A stretch of DNA of 64,000 nucleotides, from contig BTRK01000003.1 of NCBI GenBank assembly GCA_036245805.1, forward strand, positions 45,684,044 to 45,748,043. The letters are read 5' to 3'. Numbering within the stretch: the stretch's first letter is position 1; every line of letters starts with the position of its first letter. The position numbers and the translations under genes are program-made. This stretch comes from Pristionchus mayeri. Taxonomy: Eukaryota > Nematoda > Chromadorea > Rhabditida > Neodiplogasteridae. Below the pieces are notes generated by a model that was not told the DNA's origin, made no database searches, and saw only the letters and a program-made list of their open reading frames with translations. Of this stretch, positions 9,361 through 21,300 are shown piece after piece.

Positions 9361-12300
9361 CTACGGTAGGCGACTTTCTGCAGTACACACCAATAATTTT
9401 TGGTGCACATTTCTGCGCGCAGTTCCTTGTATTGTGAGAAATGTGAGGAAACGCGAAATGGGAAAATTCCCTAGTCTCTTCTCTTCCATTCCACTCACAC
9501 TCGTCTCCCTTCTCGACCTCCGAATCCTTCTTCGACTTGCCACTACGACCACTTATTGGAGGAATCTTGGCGCCCTGAAAAGGGAACCTCTTTCTTTCTT
9601 TCCTTCTTATTCGAGAAAAAAATCTTAGAATGAGCGAAAAACCTCCGAGGAAGTTCATAGAAAATGATTCGCCAGGTCATTTTATTAGATATTCAAAAAA
9701 AAACCGACCTCTTCCTCTTCGGCCTTGATCGACTTGTCGTTGCGTTTGCTGGTCCTCAAAGGAATATTTACAGTACTTTTTTCGGGTCAGTTTCTCTTTA
9801 ATTATAGCTCTATCGACCGGTTGAGGATCGGCAGAGTGCATAGAATGAAGAGACAGTCGTATCTAGAACTCTATTGCCAACTCACAGAGTCTTAGTGCGT
9901 GCCTGCTGGACGGAGAAGCGAGTATTGCGACCAGGAATCACTGAAAATGGGGTGAATTACAACATGAAAGCGTCTCCCCATTTCGCCTAATAAAGATGAC
10001 TTTGCAAGAAAAGAGAATGAACAGCGTTAATTCTTGCTAAAACATACATATCTCATACTATCTTTCGGACGAGGTGAAGTACGGTAAATGAATAATTGTT
10101 GCGTCTATCGTATAATAAGCCAGATACGTTGAGAGAGGGCGGAGCGTGTTTAAAGGAGGAGTAAACTCAAAATTCGATTTTTGAAGCTATCATATGCACT
10201 GCCTAGAGCTCCACAACGATAAGAAGCTCCGAAATTTTCACATTGATATCTCCATTCGGAACAGAGTTATAGCTAGTTGGCTGGGAGCCAGATCAGGGAA
10301 AGCTCAGGGAAGGGGGCGAGATAGCACGCGATTTGAAGAGAGTGCGTCCCTAGGTGAAACATATTTCAACCGGGCGCGCGTTTGCATTTACTCATCCTTT
10401 AACTGACTAAGTCGGGGCAGCGGTCTTATCTCCTCGTCCTTCCTGCTCTCCTTCTCCTCATTCTTTTTCTCTCCCTTGTCTCCCTTCTCATTCTTCGATT
10501 CGGCATCCTTCGGTCCCGGTCGTTCGACAGCTCGGATACTTTCTGTCAATTCAAATATAATTTCTGAATTCAATAGTTCCATGTGCAGTTCGAGTCACCG
10601 TCCCTTCATTTTGTACACACTCTAGACAGGTTGAGTTTGGACTTCGAAATATAACCAAATAACATGTTATTTATCTTGCAAATGGACCGCTCACTGTACT
10701 ACATAGTGGGAAAATGAAGAGAGTGAAGGGTGATTTGCATGATAAATGACACGTGGTTACTTTTCGAACTCTAGTTGAGTTGCTAGAGAGTGTGCAAAAT
10801 AGGAATGACTTCTCGGGAGATCATTCACTTTAGAGTTCGAGAAACGATACCACGCTATCTTCATTCTACACACTCTCTCGCCGATCGACCGGCCTAGAGA
10901 GTGTGCAAACTGAAGAGACGGCGACCCGAATTACGAACTCTACTTCATTCTGAGTGCTTTCTGCACGCAGAATGAGGAGAGCATTTCTTGGGAAGCCATG
11001 TATGGTTTCTTCCAACCATTTCTCAACCAGCACCCTTACCAGTGGGAGTTACCCAGCCACTGGTCAGGGCACTGGTCAACCACTGGTTCACAGAAGCCCG
11101 CCCCTTCTAGCTGGCCAACCACTGGTTGGGATCAACAAGAGATCTCTAGTGGAGAAGCGATGAGACCGTGGATTCGAAAAGTTCTTACGGTCGAGATCGT
11201 CGTCTGAGTACGTCACTTCGACGCCCTCGATCGCCCATTCCTAAAAGGGGTAAGAATTAGAGAGGATTAAAGAGTTGGAAATCGGATATTTCTAAAAAAT
11301 CGGATATTTCTCTCGTTAACCTCCATCCTCTATTGAGTGATCAAGAGGTATAGAGTGACGAATTGCCGAATTTCACGCTATTACGGAAGAATGAACAAGA
11401 TACTTGCTCAATTACATTCCGTACCTCTCTCTCTCATTAGATTGAGTGAATGGACTGGAAAATAATGCACAACTGGACCATTAAAAGATGAGTAAACCAG
11501 CTCATTTTTTAACTGTAGGGACTCGTTTTTGGACATATTTCTTCATCAATTTTGGTCGCCATCCCACTGACCTCTCTGAAAGCCGTCTTGTCCTGCACGA
11601 CCGAGGATTCGTATACATCTTCTCGAACCTGAACAAAAAACCATTACAATTTGAATCTAATTTTAATTCTCTGTCATGATGAAAGTAATTTCGTACTTAT
11701 CACTGTCTTTTCCACTCTTCACTCACCTGTGGCTTCTTCTTGATCAGCTCATCCGGATCTTCCGCTTCGGAGACTGAAAAGAATATTTAACGAAATCATT
11801 TTTGCACCTTATTATCGTGCCAGGGTGAGCCTAAGTATACAACCCGATAGCAAAATATATGTCAGGACAAAACTAAATTTGATTGCAGTGAAAAATATAA
11901 CAGGTTCTTCCATTTGCACGACCTCCATTTCTTCTAAACAATGGCTCCCGGAGCGAATGTTTTCTCTTGTGAGGACAATTAGTGAACTGACACGACTCGC
12001 TGGGCGTGGATCCATACTCATCATCGGCATCCAAATGCTCGTCTTTCTTCTTATCCGCGGCCTGGAATAACGTCATCAATTGATCAATACAATAGTAAAA
12101 ATGTCCGTTTATGATAAGAAGACATTCTATTTCACTGCAGCACCAAGAATGCCGAAATGAGGAAAGTGGCCAATCCGCTTCCTTCGACGACTCTTTAGAT
12201 TACCTCTTGTCCCTCCTTCTTTCCCTCTCCCTTCTCCTTCTCTTCCTCATCCTCATAGTCATCTGAATCCTCCTCCGAACTGATCGAAGAGCCTCAAATT

Positions 12301-15300
12301 AAACATTATCACTTCTGTCGTTTGTACTCCATACGTGATAACCCCTGTTTGACTCAATGCTGGATTGGCTTTATCGGGGGCACGAAAACGGCTACAATCC
12401 ACTCACTCATAAGTGACGATAGTACTAGCGAGGCACTTATAAGTGCAATATCTAACAGATGCTAAGGCCGTGACCTTGTAAACGTTACACGTTATTAAAC
12501 GATAAATGGTTATGATTATAAAAAGAGCGAAAACAGTGAAAGAGAGGAGACTGAGATACAAGGGGGAATGGGGGACGATATGACAAGAGAGAACAGAGGA
12601 GAGAGCACGAGGCAGAGAAACGGGCGGGAAAGCGAAGAACGAGAAAAGGAAGGGGGAAGAGGGGGCTGGAGAGGTCACGTAAGGGAGAGCGTTCCTCCTT
12701 GAGCCTCCACTGAATCCCTGACGTAGTGGGCTAGGCCCGCCGCCGATCTCCATCGTCCTCTTCGTTGCACCTCCGCCAACGATGATCCAGACCTCAGAGA
12801 ATGATTGACTCCGCATACTCTCAGCTGATGCGGAGTGACTCGCTCGATGCCGGCCACTTCGCAGAGACTGTAGAGGTCTTTTCTGAATTGATCAGTAGAA
12901 ATGTGGGCGGAGGGGTGGGAAAGGGATGGGAACACCCACTCCGACCGGGGAACTTGTTGAGTGTAGGCGTCGTAGAGGGACAGGGATTCCGAGTCTTCCT
13001 CGATGGAGAGGAAGGTCTCTCGTCCCTCGCTGGCTTGGTCATTCTTGGCCTTTCTGATGGAGATCTTGAGGAGGCTCTTCGACCAGGTGAGGTCGTCCCA
13101 CCTCAGATGGACGAGCTCGGAGACTCGGAGCAGAGCTCCGAAAGAAAGGGCGGTTCCGAGCCCGGCCCGTAGACGATTGGTATCGCGAGGGGAGAGGGAG
13201 GCACAGTGAACGAGGACATGGACGTGACTCACGGGGATATTCTTATGATGGGAAACGAGGGAACATCTTCTAGCAAAATCGGCGAAAAGGGACAACATAT
13301 GAGAAACGAAGGGGGAAACGGGGTCGGAGAAGAAGGAGATAGAGGAGGATAAGATTTTAAAAGAGGAAAGGGAACGACCTTCCTCTAATCTCCTGAGGGA
13401 GAAGATAAGGAGGGACTCGGGACACAAGGGATTGATTCTTCTCTCCTTAGCGAAATCCAGCAGTTTCTTCATGCATCCCTTATAGGCTCTTATGGTGTTG
13501 GGCGCTCGAGCTCCCTCTATCGATCTCTTGAGCATGGGCAGTAGCGAGGGCTCGGACTTCTCCACCGCCTCGTGGAAGGACATCAACTCTTCCGCCTTCT
13601 TTCCTGGAAAAACCATCTCTCATTCTACTGTTTCCTGCTCGTCCTCTCATCGTTCTATGCTGTCTGGAAACTCTCTATTGACCTTTCTTCCCACCTATAC
13701 ATAGATGGCCCAGGGTGGAGAATGGGAAGGGGGGGGGGAGGGTGTGAGGGGAATACTGGGTGGGTGGGGGGGGGGGAATAGCCCCTAAAAGCCTAGAGTG
13801 ACCTCTGCAAGGGAACGAAAGCCACGTGACCCCCTCGGCTGAGTATCGGCGGCAAGAGAGTACGAGGATAAGAGAGAGTGCTGCGTGGGGGGTATAAAGG
13901 GCGCGAAATTCAAACAGGATATAGCGCCAATCCGCGTTTCGTCAAACATCAATTATCACTTCTGTCGTTTGTACTCCATACGTGATAACCCCTGTTTGAC
14001 TCAATGCTGGATTGGCTTTATCGGGGGCACGAAAACGGCTAGAGTCAAATAAAGTTGAAATCAATGAGGAGCAGGGTGAAGGGGGAATCCATGAAAGGGC
14101 GGGAAAATGGGCCATGCGTGATGGTTCCCGGATTGATCACGTGCATTCCCTCGGCGAACATCAGGTAATCCTTCACGAAGGGGGGAGTGTAATTGGGAGG
14201 GAAAAGGGAAGGGAAGATGGGGTGGGACGTCCAATAAGGCAGTCCGAGAATCGCCTTAGCCCTGTTTCCTCTCAACCATGCTAATGTCTGGCAAAGGAGG
14301 TAGGGGGAGGTACGCACCATAGAAGGGTAGATCTCCAAAGGGATGGCGACGAGAAGGCATCGATGGCTGCTGCTCCTCTGGATGGACTTCTGGAAACGAA
14401 CGTTTCACACTTTGCATTTGACTCGTCAGCAAACATATCGATCCCGGGTCTTCCCCATTTCTCTGCCGCTTTCTCGAAAACCCAATTCTGGACACTCCAA
14501 TCATCTCTGTCTATATCTCTACTGGCCGCGTCAGCCTCGTTCATTTCTCTGGGCAACCAAAAGAATTTGAAATTGGCATTCATATGCGCCCTCGCTCTCT
14601 CTATCCTTGACGCCACCTCGTTTAGCTCGGGTTTCATTGAGCCCTTACGAAGGATAAATATCGCACTCTGGTTATCGCCGAGAAACAGAATATTCTTCCC
14701 ATTCCATTCCCTTTCGAACGTGTGTATGGCGAAATCAACTGCTCTCAGTTCTCTCATCGTACTTGATTCCTCTCTCTCCGAATGCGTAAGGTTTCGAGAA
14801 GCCCTGTTCACTACTACATCCAACTCTTTTATCACCACTCCGAGACCACTCGCGGACGCATCTGTTTCTACTTTCAGGTCAAAGTGCCAGGGTAACTCGA
14901 CGAAACTTTTCACAGATCTATCCTTTAACTCGGAGATCCACTGGCTTATCTCACCTTTCTCTGCCTGGGAGAGGGGGATTGGGGTAGACGAGAGAAGGCC
15001 GATTTGTTGGGCCTTTCCCACTGTGGACAGGAGGTTGCGGGAAAGGAGGGTGGCAGTGTCTCCTAAAATGAGGGTCATCGACATCAGGGATCCAATGGCA
15101 CAGTTCCGGTCTCTAACCGTAGGGGACTCCACCTCTCTAAGGTGAGCAATAGAGTTCGTAATTCGAGAAGGGTAATCGGGTGACCGGGTAGAAGAGGGGA
15201 TTTTCGAGGAATGAGATTACCCGACATTCGACTCTCTCAACGAGCAATTACCCGACATCCGTGCAGTTTCGTTTACGATTATTTTCGCTGCAACCTCTGA

Positions 15301-18300
15301 TTTTAATGCATCTTCGTATCAGAAAAGTGTCATGACTAATTTAAAATGCTCAGTAAGGCACTAAAGCAATTTGAGCAGATTGTTTTCGCTATGAGTCATT
15401 TCGGTGCATCGAATTGTCCTCATCACGATATCAACGCACACAGAGAGACCTCCTTAAATTCTTTACGTTTTTGACGACGATTAAAGTTGCTCAAAGCTGT
15501 AGTTTGCTTAAATAGCTGCCTAATCCTTATCGTCGATAAGTGAGTGCAACAAAATGTGAATAGGTTGGATACAGAGATCAAGGGATTGACCAAAGCGAAA
15601 GCGAAAGATGTAGAAAAGGAGAGGAAACTCACGAGCGACCGATCAGGATCGTGAGAAGAGAGAGAAATGATGAGAGACTCGGATCGTAGTCTATTAGCAT
15701 TAGTTTGCGTATGATAATGGCGCTCGAATGTCGGGTAATGGATCATTTTGCACGAATTACCCGACATTCCTCTCCCTCTCATTCCTCGACCTCGGGTACC
15801 CGAGTTGTCGGGTAATCTCGGATTTCGCACTCTAGTGAGCAAGCCTCTCTAAGGCTGAGGCGACTCTATCGCCGGACACACTCACAGTGCCACATTTCAA
15901 ATCGATACAATAGCCTAGCCAGAATCCTGACTGGGAGGGGTTCCACTCGCACTTTTCATCGGCCATTGAGACGCCCGCCTTCTCAAGATCGTCTCTCACT
16001 ACTCTCACTGCTTCTTCCAATTTTTTCCTGCTCTCAGCCAGGATAAGGCCATCGTCCAAATACAGGGTAACATTAATTCCTTTCTCTCTCACGAGGGTTC
16101 TGAAGATTTTTGTGAATACCCAAGGGGCAGGGGAGAGCCCAAAGGGCATGGCTGTGAACTGGAAGGTCTGGCCGTCCCAACGGAAAGCCAAATAAGGACG
16201 GGACGAAGGGTCGATGGACACGTGATGGTACCCACTCCGTAAGTCAAAAGTGGCCATGAAACCGTAGAGAGGAAGGGAGTACCACACCGAGGCCAAATCT
16301 TCGACACGGAATCGAGACTTGTGCGAGAACACATTGAGCTCGCTCAAATCGTGGATCAACCGTAACTTTTTACCTTCAGCCACTGATAACGGGGAGATGA
16401 CTGCCGGCCTCGTGCACAACTCGATGGCTCCGCTCTTGAGGAGCCTGCCGACCTCTTCGACCACGAACTGCTTGTGCACTTCTGCACCTCTTCTATTGCC
16501 GGAAACTGGAATATTAATATCTACCGGGTCACACACAAAATTCAGCTTGTATCCTGACTCTAAAACCGACAATGTGAAGGGAGTGGCGCCAATCTTTGCC
16601 CAAAATTCCCTGTTTTTATGCATCGAAAGAAAGGGAACTGGGGGAGTGATACCTTCGATTCTTATACTTATACTTATACTTATACTTTATTCACCATCAG
16701 GGTAGGAGAGAGATTATGCCTTGAAGGCGTCGAAGAAGGGAGATCAGGTGGTATTTTGGGCTCGGGCGAGCGTGTGGGTGGGGATTGTGTGGCAGTCCGT
16801 GTTACATTCTTATGTTGGAAGAGTGGAGGACATTCATGGGAAAGTTTTTCATAAGGCGACGGAAAGGGATACGGGGCATGGTAACTATTTGGTTGGGAAG
16901 GGAATTCCAGAGCGTTAGTGAACGAGTGGCACAAGAAGTTATGGAAGATGGACTAACGAATGGTAGAGCTATGCGCAGACTGTGAGAGGCACGGAGACTA
17001 CGAGTGAGAGGAGCAATCGAATAGAGACTAGAGGTGTCGAGGAGAACATAGTCATGCAATGAGTCATACAGGAAGTAAATATCGTTCAAAGAACGTCGAT
17101 ATTCAAGTGTCTCTATTTGGAAGTGCTTAAGCCTATCAGGGTAAGTCAGGTAAGGCAATTTAGATCGGCCCAGAACACGTCTAGTGAATTCGCGCTGCAC
17201 AGATTCGATTTGATTAACCAAACCAATAGCAATAGGTTTCCAAATTATGGTTGAGGACTCAAGAAGAGGGCGAATGTAAATTTTGTATGCCTTAAGCAAT
17301 ATATCAGCCGAGGTTGTGAGGAAAGATCGAAGTAAAAGATTGCACATGGACCTGGCTTTTCTAGTTATTTGAGCAATATGATGGCCAAAGTGCAAGTTGC
17401 TAGAGAAGAAAACACCTAGGTCGCGAACTTGTTCTTTCGGGGAGATGATATTACCATTTAGGACATATTGCGGCCTATTTTTAAGGCGGCCAAGATGGAG
17501 TACAGTACACTTAGGAACACTGATAGTCATGTTCCACTGAGTAGTCCACTGCTCTATACTAGTAATAGCTTTTTGGAGATCAGCACTATTATCAGGAACA
17601 GTTGCGTATATTTTAAGATCATCAGCGAATATGTTATATTTAACCGTAGGAGGAATGCATTTGCCCAAATCATTAACGTATATGATAAACAACAATGGGC
17701 CAATTGCTGAGCCCTGGGGGACCCCAGATATAATAGGAGAGGGAGGGGATAGATGATTACCAATAAAGACACGTTGAGATCTTCCAAGGAGATATGACTC
17801 GAACCATTTTACAATATGTTTAGAGACACCCAGAGAGGAAAGCTTATGCATGAGAAACCTTAAATCAATAGAGTCAAATGCCTTTTGATAGTCGAAAAAT
17901 ATGGTATCTACTGATTTCTTACGACTCAAAGACAGAGTATAGAACGAAAGAGTTTCGCAAAGGGAAGTTGTAGTGCTTCTATGTTTACGGAACCCAGCTT
18001 GGCGCACATCTAGCAAAGAATGTGTATCTAGATAGGTTGTTAACTCATTAATTAGAATTTTTTCAAAAATTTTAGAGGCAGTGATTGTGAGGGAGATAGG
18101 GCGATAATTTGAGATTTCTGCATTGCCGGCCTTTTTAGGAATTGGCTTGACATGAGCAATTTTCCACTGGGAGGGAGCAATACCAGAAGTAAGTGAAATA
18201 TTAAAAATGATGGACAGGGGACTGGCGATTGAAAATTTGCATTTGGTGAAGACCAAATTTGGAATATTATCAGGAGAACCATTTATTTTAGGAACCAATT

Positions 18301-21300
18301 GTGAAATGGCAATAAGAATGTCACCAATTGGAATGAAGGGGAGGTCAAATGAGGAATCAGGGAGAGGAGCGTAGGATCAGGGAGAGGAGCGTAGGAGGTG
18401 GAGAAGTCTTAGGGGGAGTTTGAACCCTGGAAAAGAATTTTGAAAAAGCAGTTGCCTTATCCTTATCGGTTAAGAGGGCATTTCTGCAAGTGTCAGTAAT
18501 CCCAGGGAGAGACGATGTGTTTACCTTGAATCGGGATTTACAAAATTGGAAGAAAAGGTTAGAATTATTAGAACTTTTGGCATTGCTTTCACGCTTTATC
18601 TCGAAACTTTTTAGAGCCTTTTTAAACCTCACTCGTAGGGAGTGAGTAGCATCGCTATTAGGTGCACGCTCATGTAACTGCTGTAACCTATCGTGCAATT
18701 TACTTAAATGTTTCGGATAACCAGAGGATGTTTTCACAGTTTTGAGAGGAACATAAGCATCTAGAATGGAGTTTAAAAATTCGCTAAAATATTTGTATGC
18801 TTCGGTAGCAGTCATGTTAGAGAGAGCAATCGTCCAATTATGCATTGCAATATGGTTATTTATCATGTCCCAATTGGCTAGGTGATAATTTCTAGAAGGT
18901 TTAGAATTGGAACCCAGAGAGGTCTCGAACGTAATAGATAAAGAGATACTGACATGGTCAGAAAGGGGGATGTCAGGCTTTGCAGATTTAATAATGGGAG
19001 AATTGCAGAGTGCAAGATCAAGTATATTTTTCCCTCTGGTAGGAAAGTCAATGTATTGGTTGAAGCTTTTTGTAGTTATAAGATCTAAGAAAGGAGTTGT
19101 GGAAGAAGTGGACGAAGAATAGGTGTACCAATCTATAGATGGATAGTTAAAGTCACCAATTATTAAAGAAGGGTGCTGGCAGCTAGTTGCCAGATTCAGG
19201 TAATCTAAGAAAGGGAGATTTGAAGAGAGTGGGGAATTAGGTGCTCGATAGACAGTAATGATTCTGAGGGAATTAGTATGAATTGATGGAGAATTGGAGT
19301 AAATATCAATAGTAATGCACTCGTAGCCAGGTATGATTAAGGAAGACACAAAGATAGGGAGTAGTTTAGAGTGCGCATAGATAAGTACTCCACCACCTCT
19401 AGAATCAACGCGATCGGATCGGAATATAAAGTAGTCACTTAGGCCTCTCAACAGAAGAGCATCGCTATCCGCATCGCTAAGCCAAGTTTCGGTGAGTGCA
19501 AGAATGTCAAGATTACGATGCAAAAGTAGGAGGGTTATGGTATCTATAACGTTCCTAACACTCCGGCAATTAGCAAAAAGTAAGGAAAGATTTTGACTAG
19601 ATTTGGAGCCGTTAGGAGGGGCACAATTTAAGAGGGTTCTAGAAAGATAGGGTAGGGTAGGACTCACGGCGCTGCCACATAATCCCTAGAAGAGAGAGGG
19701 TGCTCGTTTGTCCTCCACCGTCGTACCACCTGAACCAGTTTGAGAAGGGGCTTCTTCGGCTACTTTCGTCTTATTGTTGCGAGTAGAAATATGAGGCATC
19801 GGTCGATCGGTAAGTGCTTTCGATGGTTCGACAGTTGATGAATTGGATTGCGGGATCGTGGTCTATGTCTGTCCTTTCGGGAGTTTCTTCTTATCTTGAG
19901 TATTACGGTAGTGAGAGGGGAGAGGGCGGAAGTTCGGACCACGGAATTGAATCAACTCACAGTCACGAACTCCCCATTTGAGGCAATTTGCTTCGATATT
20001 ACGCTTGCGAGCTTCGTCACGAGCGTTACGTTCTTGCTCCAGTTCAGAGGGCATGAGATCCCTCCTTACAAACATGGACGGCTCGAAGAAGGAAGGGCAA
20101 GCAACCGAGCGGATTCCAGTTAGGAGACGATCACGGAGGATTGTCGATGGAAGGGAGTACTTGATTATACGCTTTCCGGGAGGCTTGTTTTCAGGAAAGC
20201 GATGATGGGTGATTTGACCTTTGTCGTAAGCTTCCTTCAGCTCGGAATCATTCGTCACATTAATAATGTTCTTGAGGGTAGATTCATCGTGCGCGGCGGT
20301 TTCCTGAGGTGTGGATTTCTCAGTAGAACCAACCAGAACAGCTCTCTGCGACTTGCTTCTTATCTTGTCCGAATCAGCTAGGGCGCGTACAACCGAGGCA
20401 TACGTGCAGTTGCCGTTCGAGGGCGGGGCAGCGATAGAAGTGGAGAGGGAGGCGGGAAGGTTCGAAAGGGAAGCTCCATACTTGTCTAGCTTGTCGTGGA
20501 GACTTATAACGAGTTCGGTGAGGCGGTCTACGGACTCCTGAGACGCCATAGGGGGCAGGGAGGAGGGCATAGAGAGGAGGAAAAGGCGAGTCGACCACTC
20601 AACACGAGAAATGAACACGGGGATTGCCGAGACGAGACGAGACGAGACGAGACGAGGTGATTCTGCGGGCACCTCGTCTTGAAATGGCCAAATTGCCCAC
20701 ACAGGTGGCAGCTCCCGCCGCTGCCCGGATTGCCGCCGCTCTGGAGGCTGCTCTGATGCGCGTAGCCAGCGTATCCGCCGAAGAGAGACTGCGGACGGGG
20801 AATGAACTGGGCGCCGGGGCCGAAAGCCGGCGCCCCTCCTCGAAAGGGCTGGAACATCGATGGGAGAGGAGACGTGGCTCTGCGCTTCCGGTCAGGAGGA
20901 GCCGCCTGAGCCGAGGAGAGCGATTGAGCAATAAGGACCGCTTGGATCATGGCCGAATTGGACGAAGCAGCTCCTTCCACCATCCTGGCTGCATCCACTG
21001 CCTCGAGGATCTTGGGATTCTTATCTACGAGAGCGAGGAGAGAATTTCTCTCCTTCAGCAACTCAATGATAGAATCGATGGAAGAGGGATCCCTCTTGGC
21101 CAGTTCCAGCTTGTTCAATACAGAGGTATTGAAATCCGCCTGCCTGGCGAAGCCCACGCGGGTCAAGGGAGGGGTAGTGTGTACTTGAGGCGGGGTGATG
21201 ATATCCAGTAGCTCTTGAATAGCCTCGGGAGAGAACCGGGCCGCCCCTTCACGGGAATCGCCAAGACTAGAGGGCACTGCGTTAGAGCCTGAGCTGTCTC

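Larger units (their letters stand above)
16663..20658 (-). mobile_element. CR1/T1-like non-LTR retrotransposon (LINE)
   Basis: A LINE of about 4.0 kb is inserted in the PAT element in the same orientation. It ends on its own 3' side in a short tandem repeat (ATAAGT units, 16663-16690) instead of poly(A), as is common in CR1/Rex-like LINEs. It starts with tandem CTCGT units (20637-20658). It carries ORF1, an AP-type endonuclease and a reverse transcriptase. The flanking 6-base duplication GATTCT is short, so the exact borders are plausible but not certain. The ORF2 frame is broken around 18300-18395, so this copy is dead unless that break is a sequencing error. Confidence 0.82.

Noticed and set aside
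12403..12816. 137-residue minus-strand frame overlapping the recombinase end
   Set aside because: It is an alternate frame across the 3' end of the PAT recombinase and the A-repeat side; composition is low-complexity and no motif is seen.
14363..15145. 260-residue plus-strand open frame
   Set aside because: It is antisense to the PAT RNase H frame and has no motif of its own.
16319..16705. 128-residue plus-strand open frame across the PAT-LINE border
   Set aside because: It is antisense to the RT and runs through the LINE tail repeat.
20624..21211. 195-residue plus-strand open frame
   Set aside because: It is antisense to PAT gag and starts inside the LINE 5' repeats.
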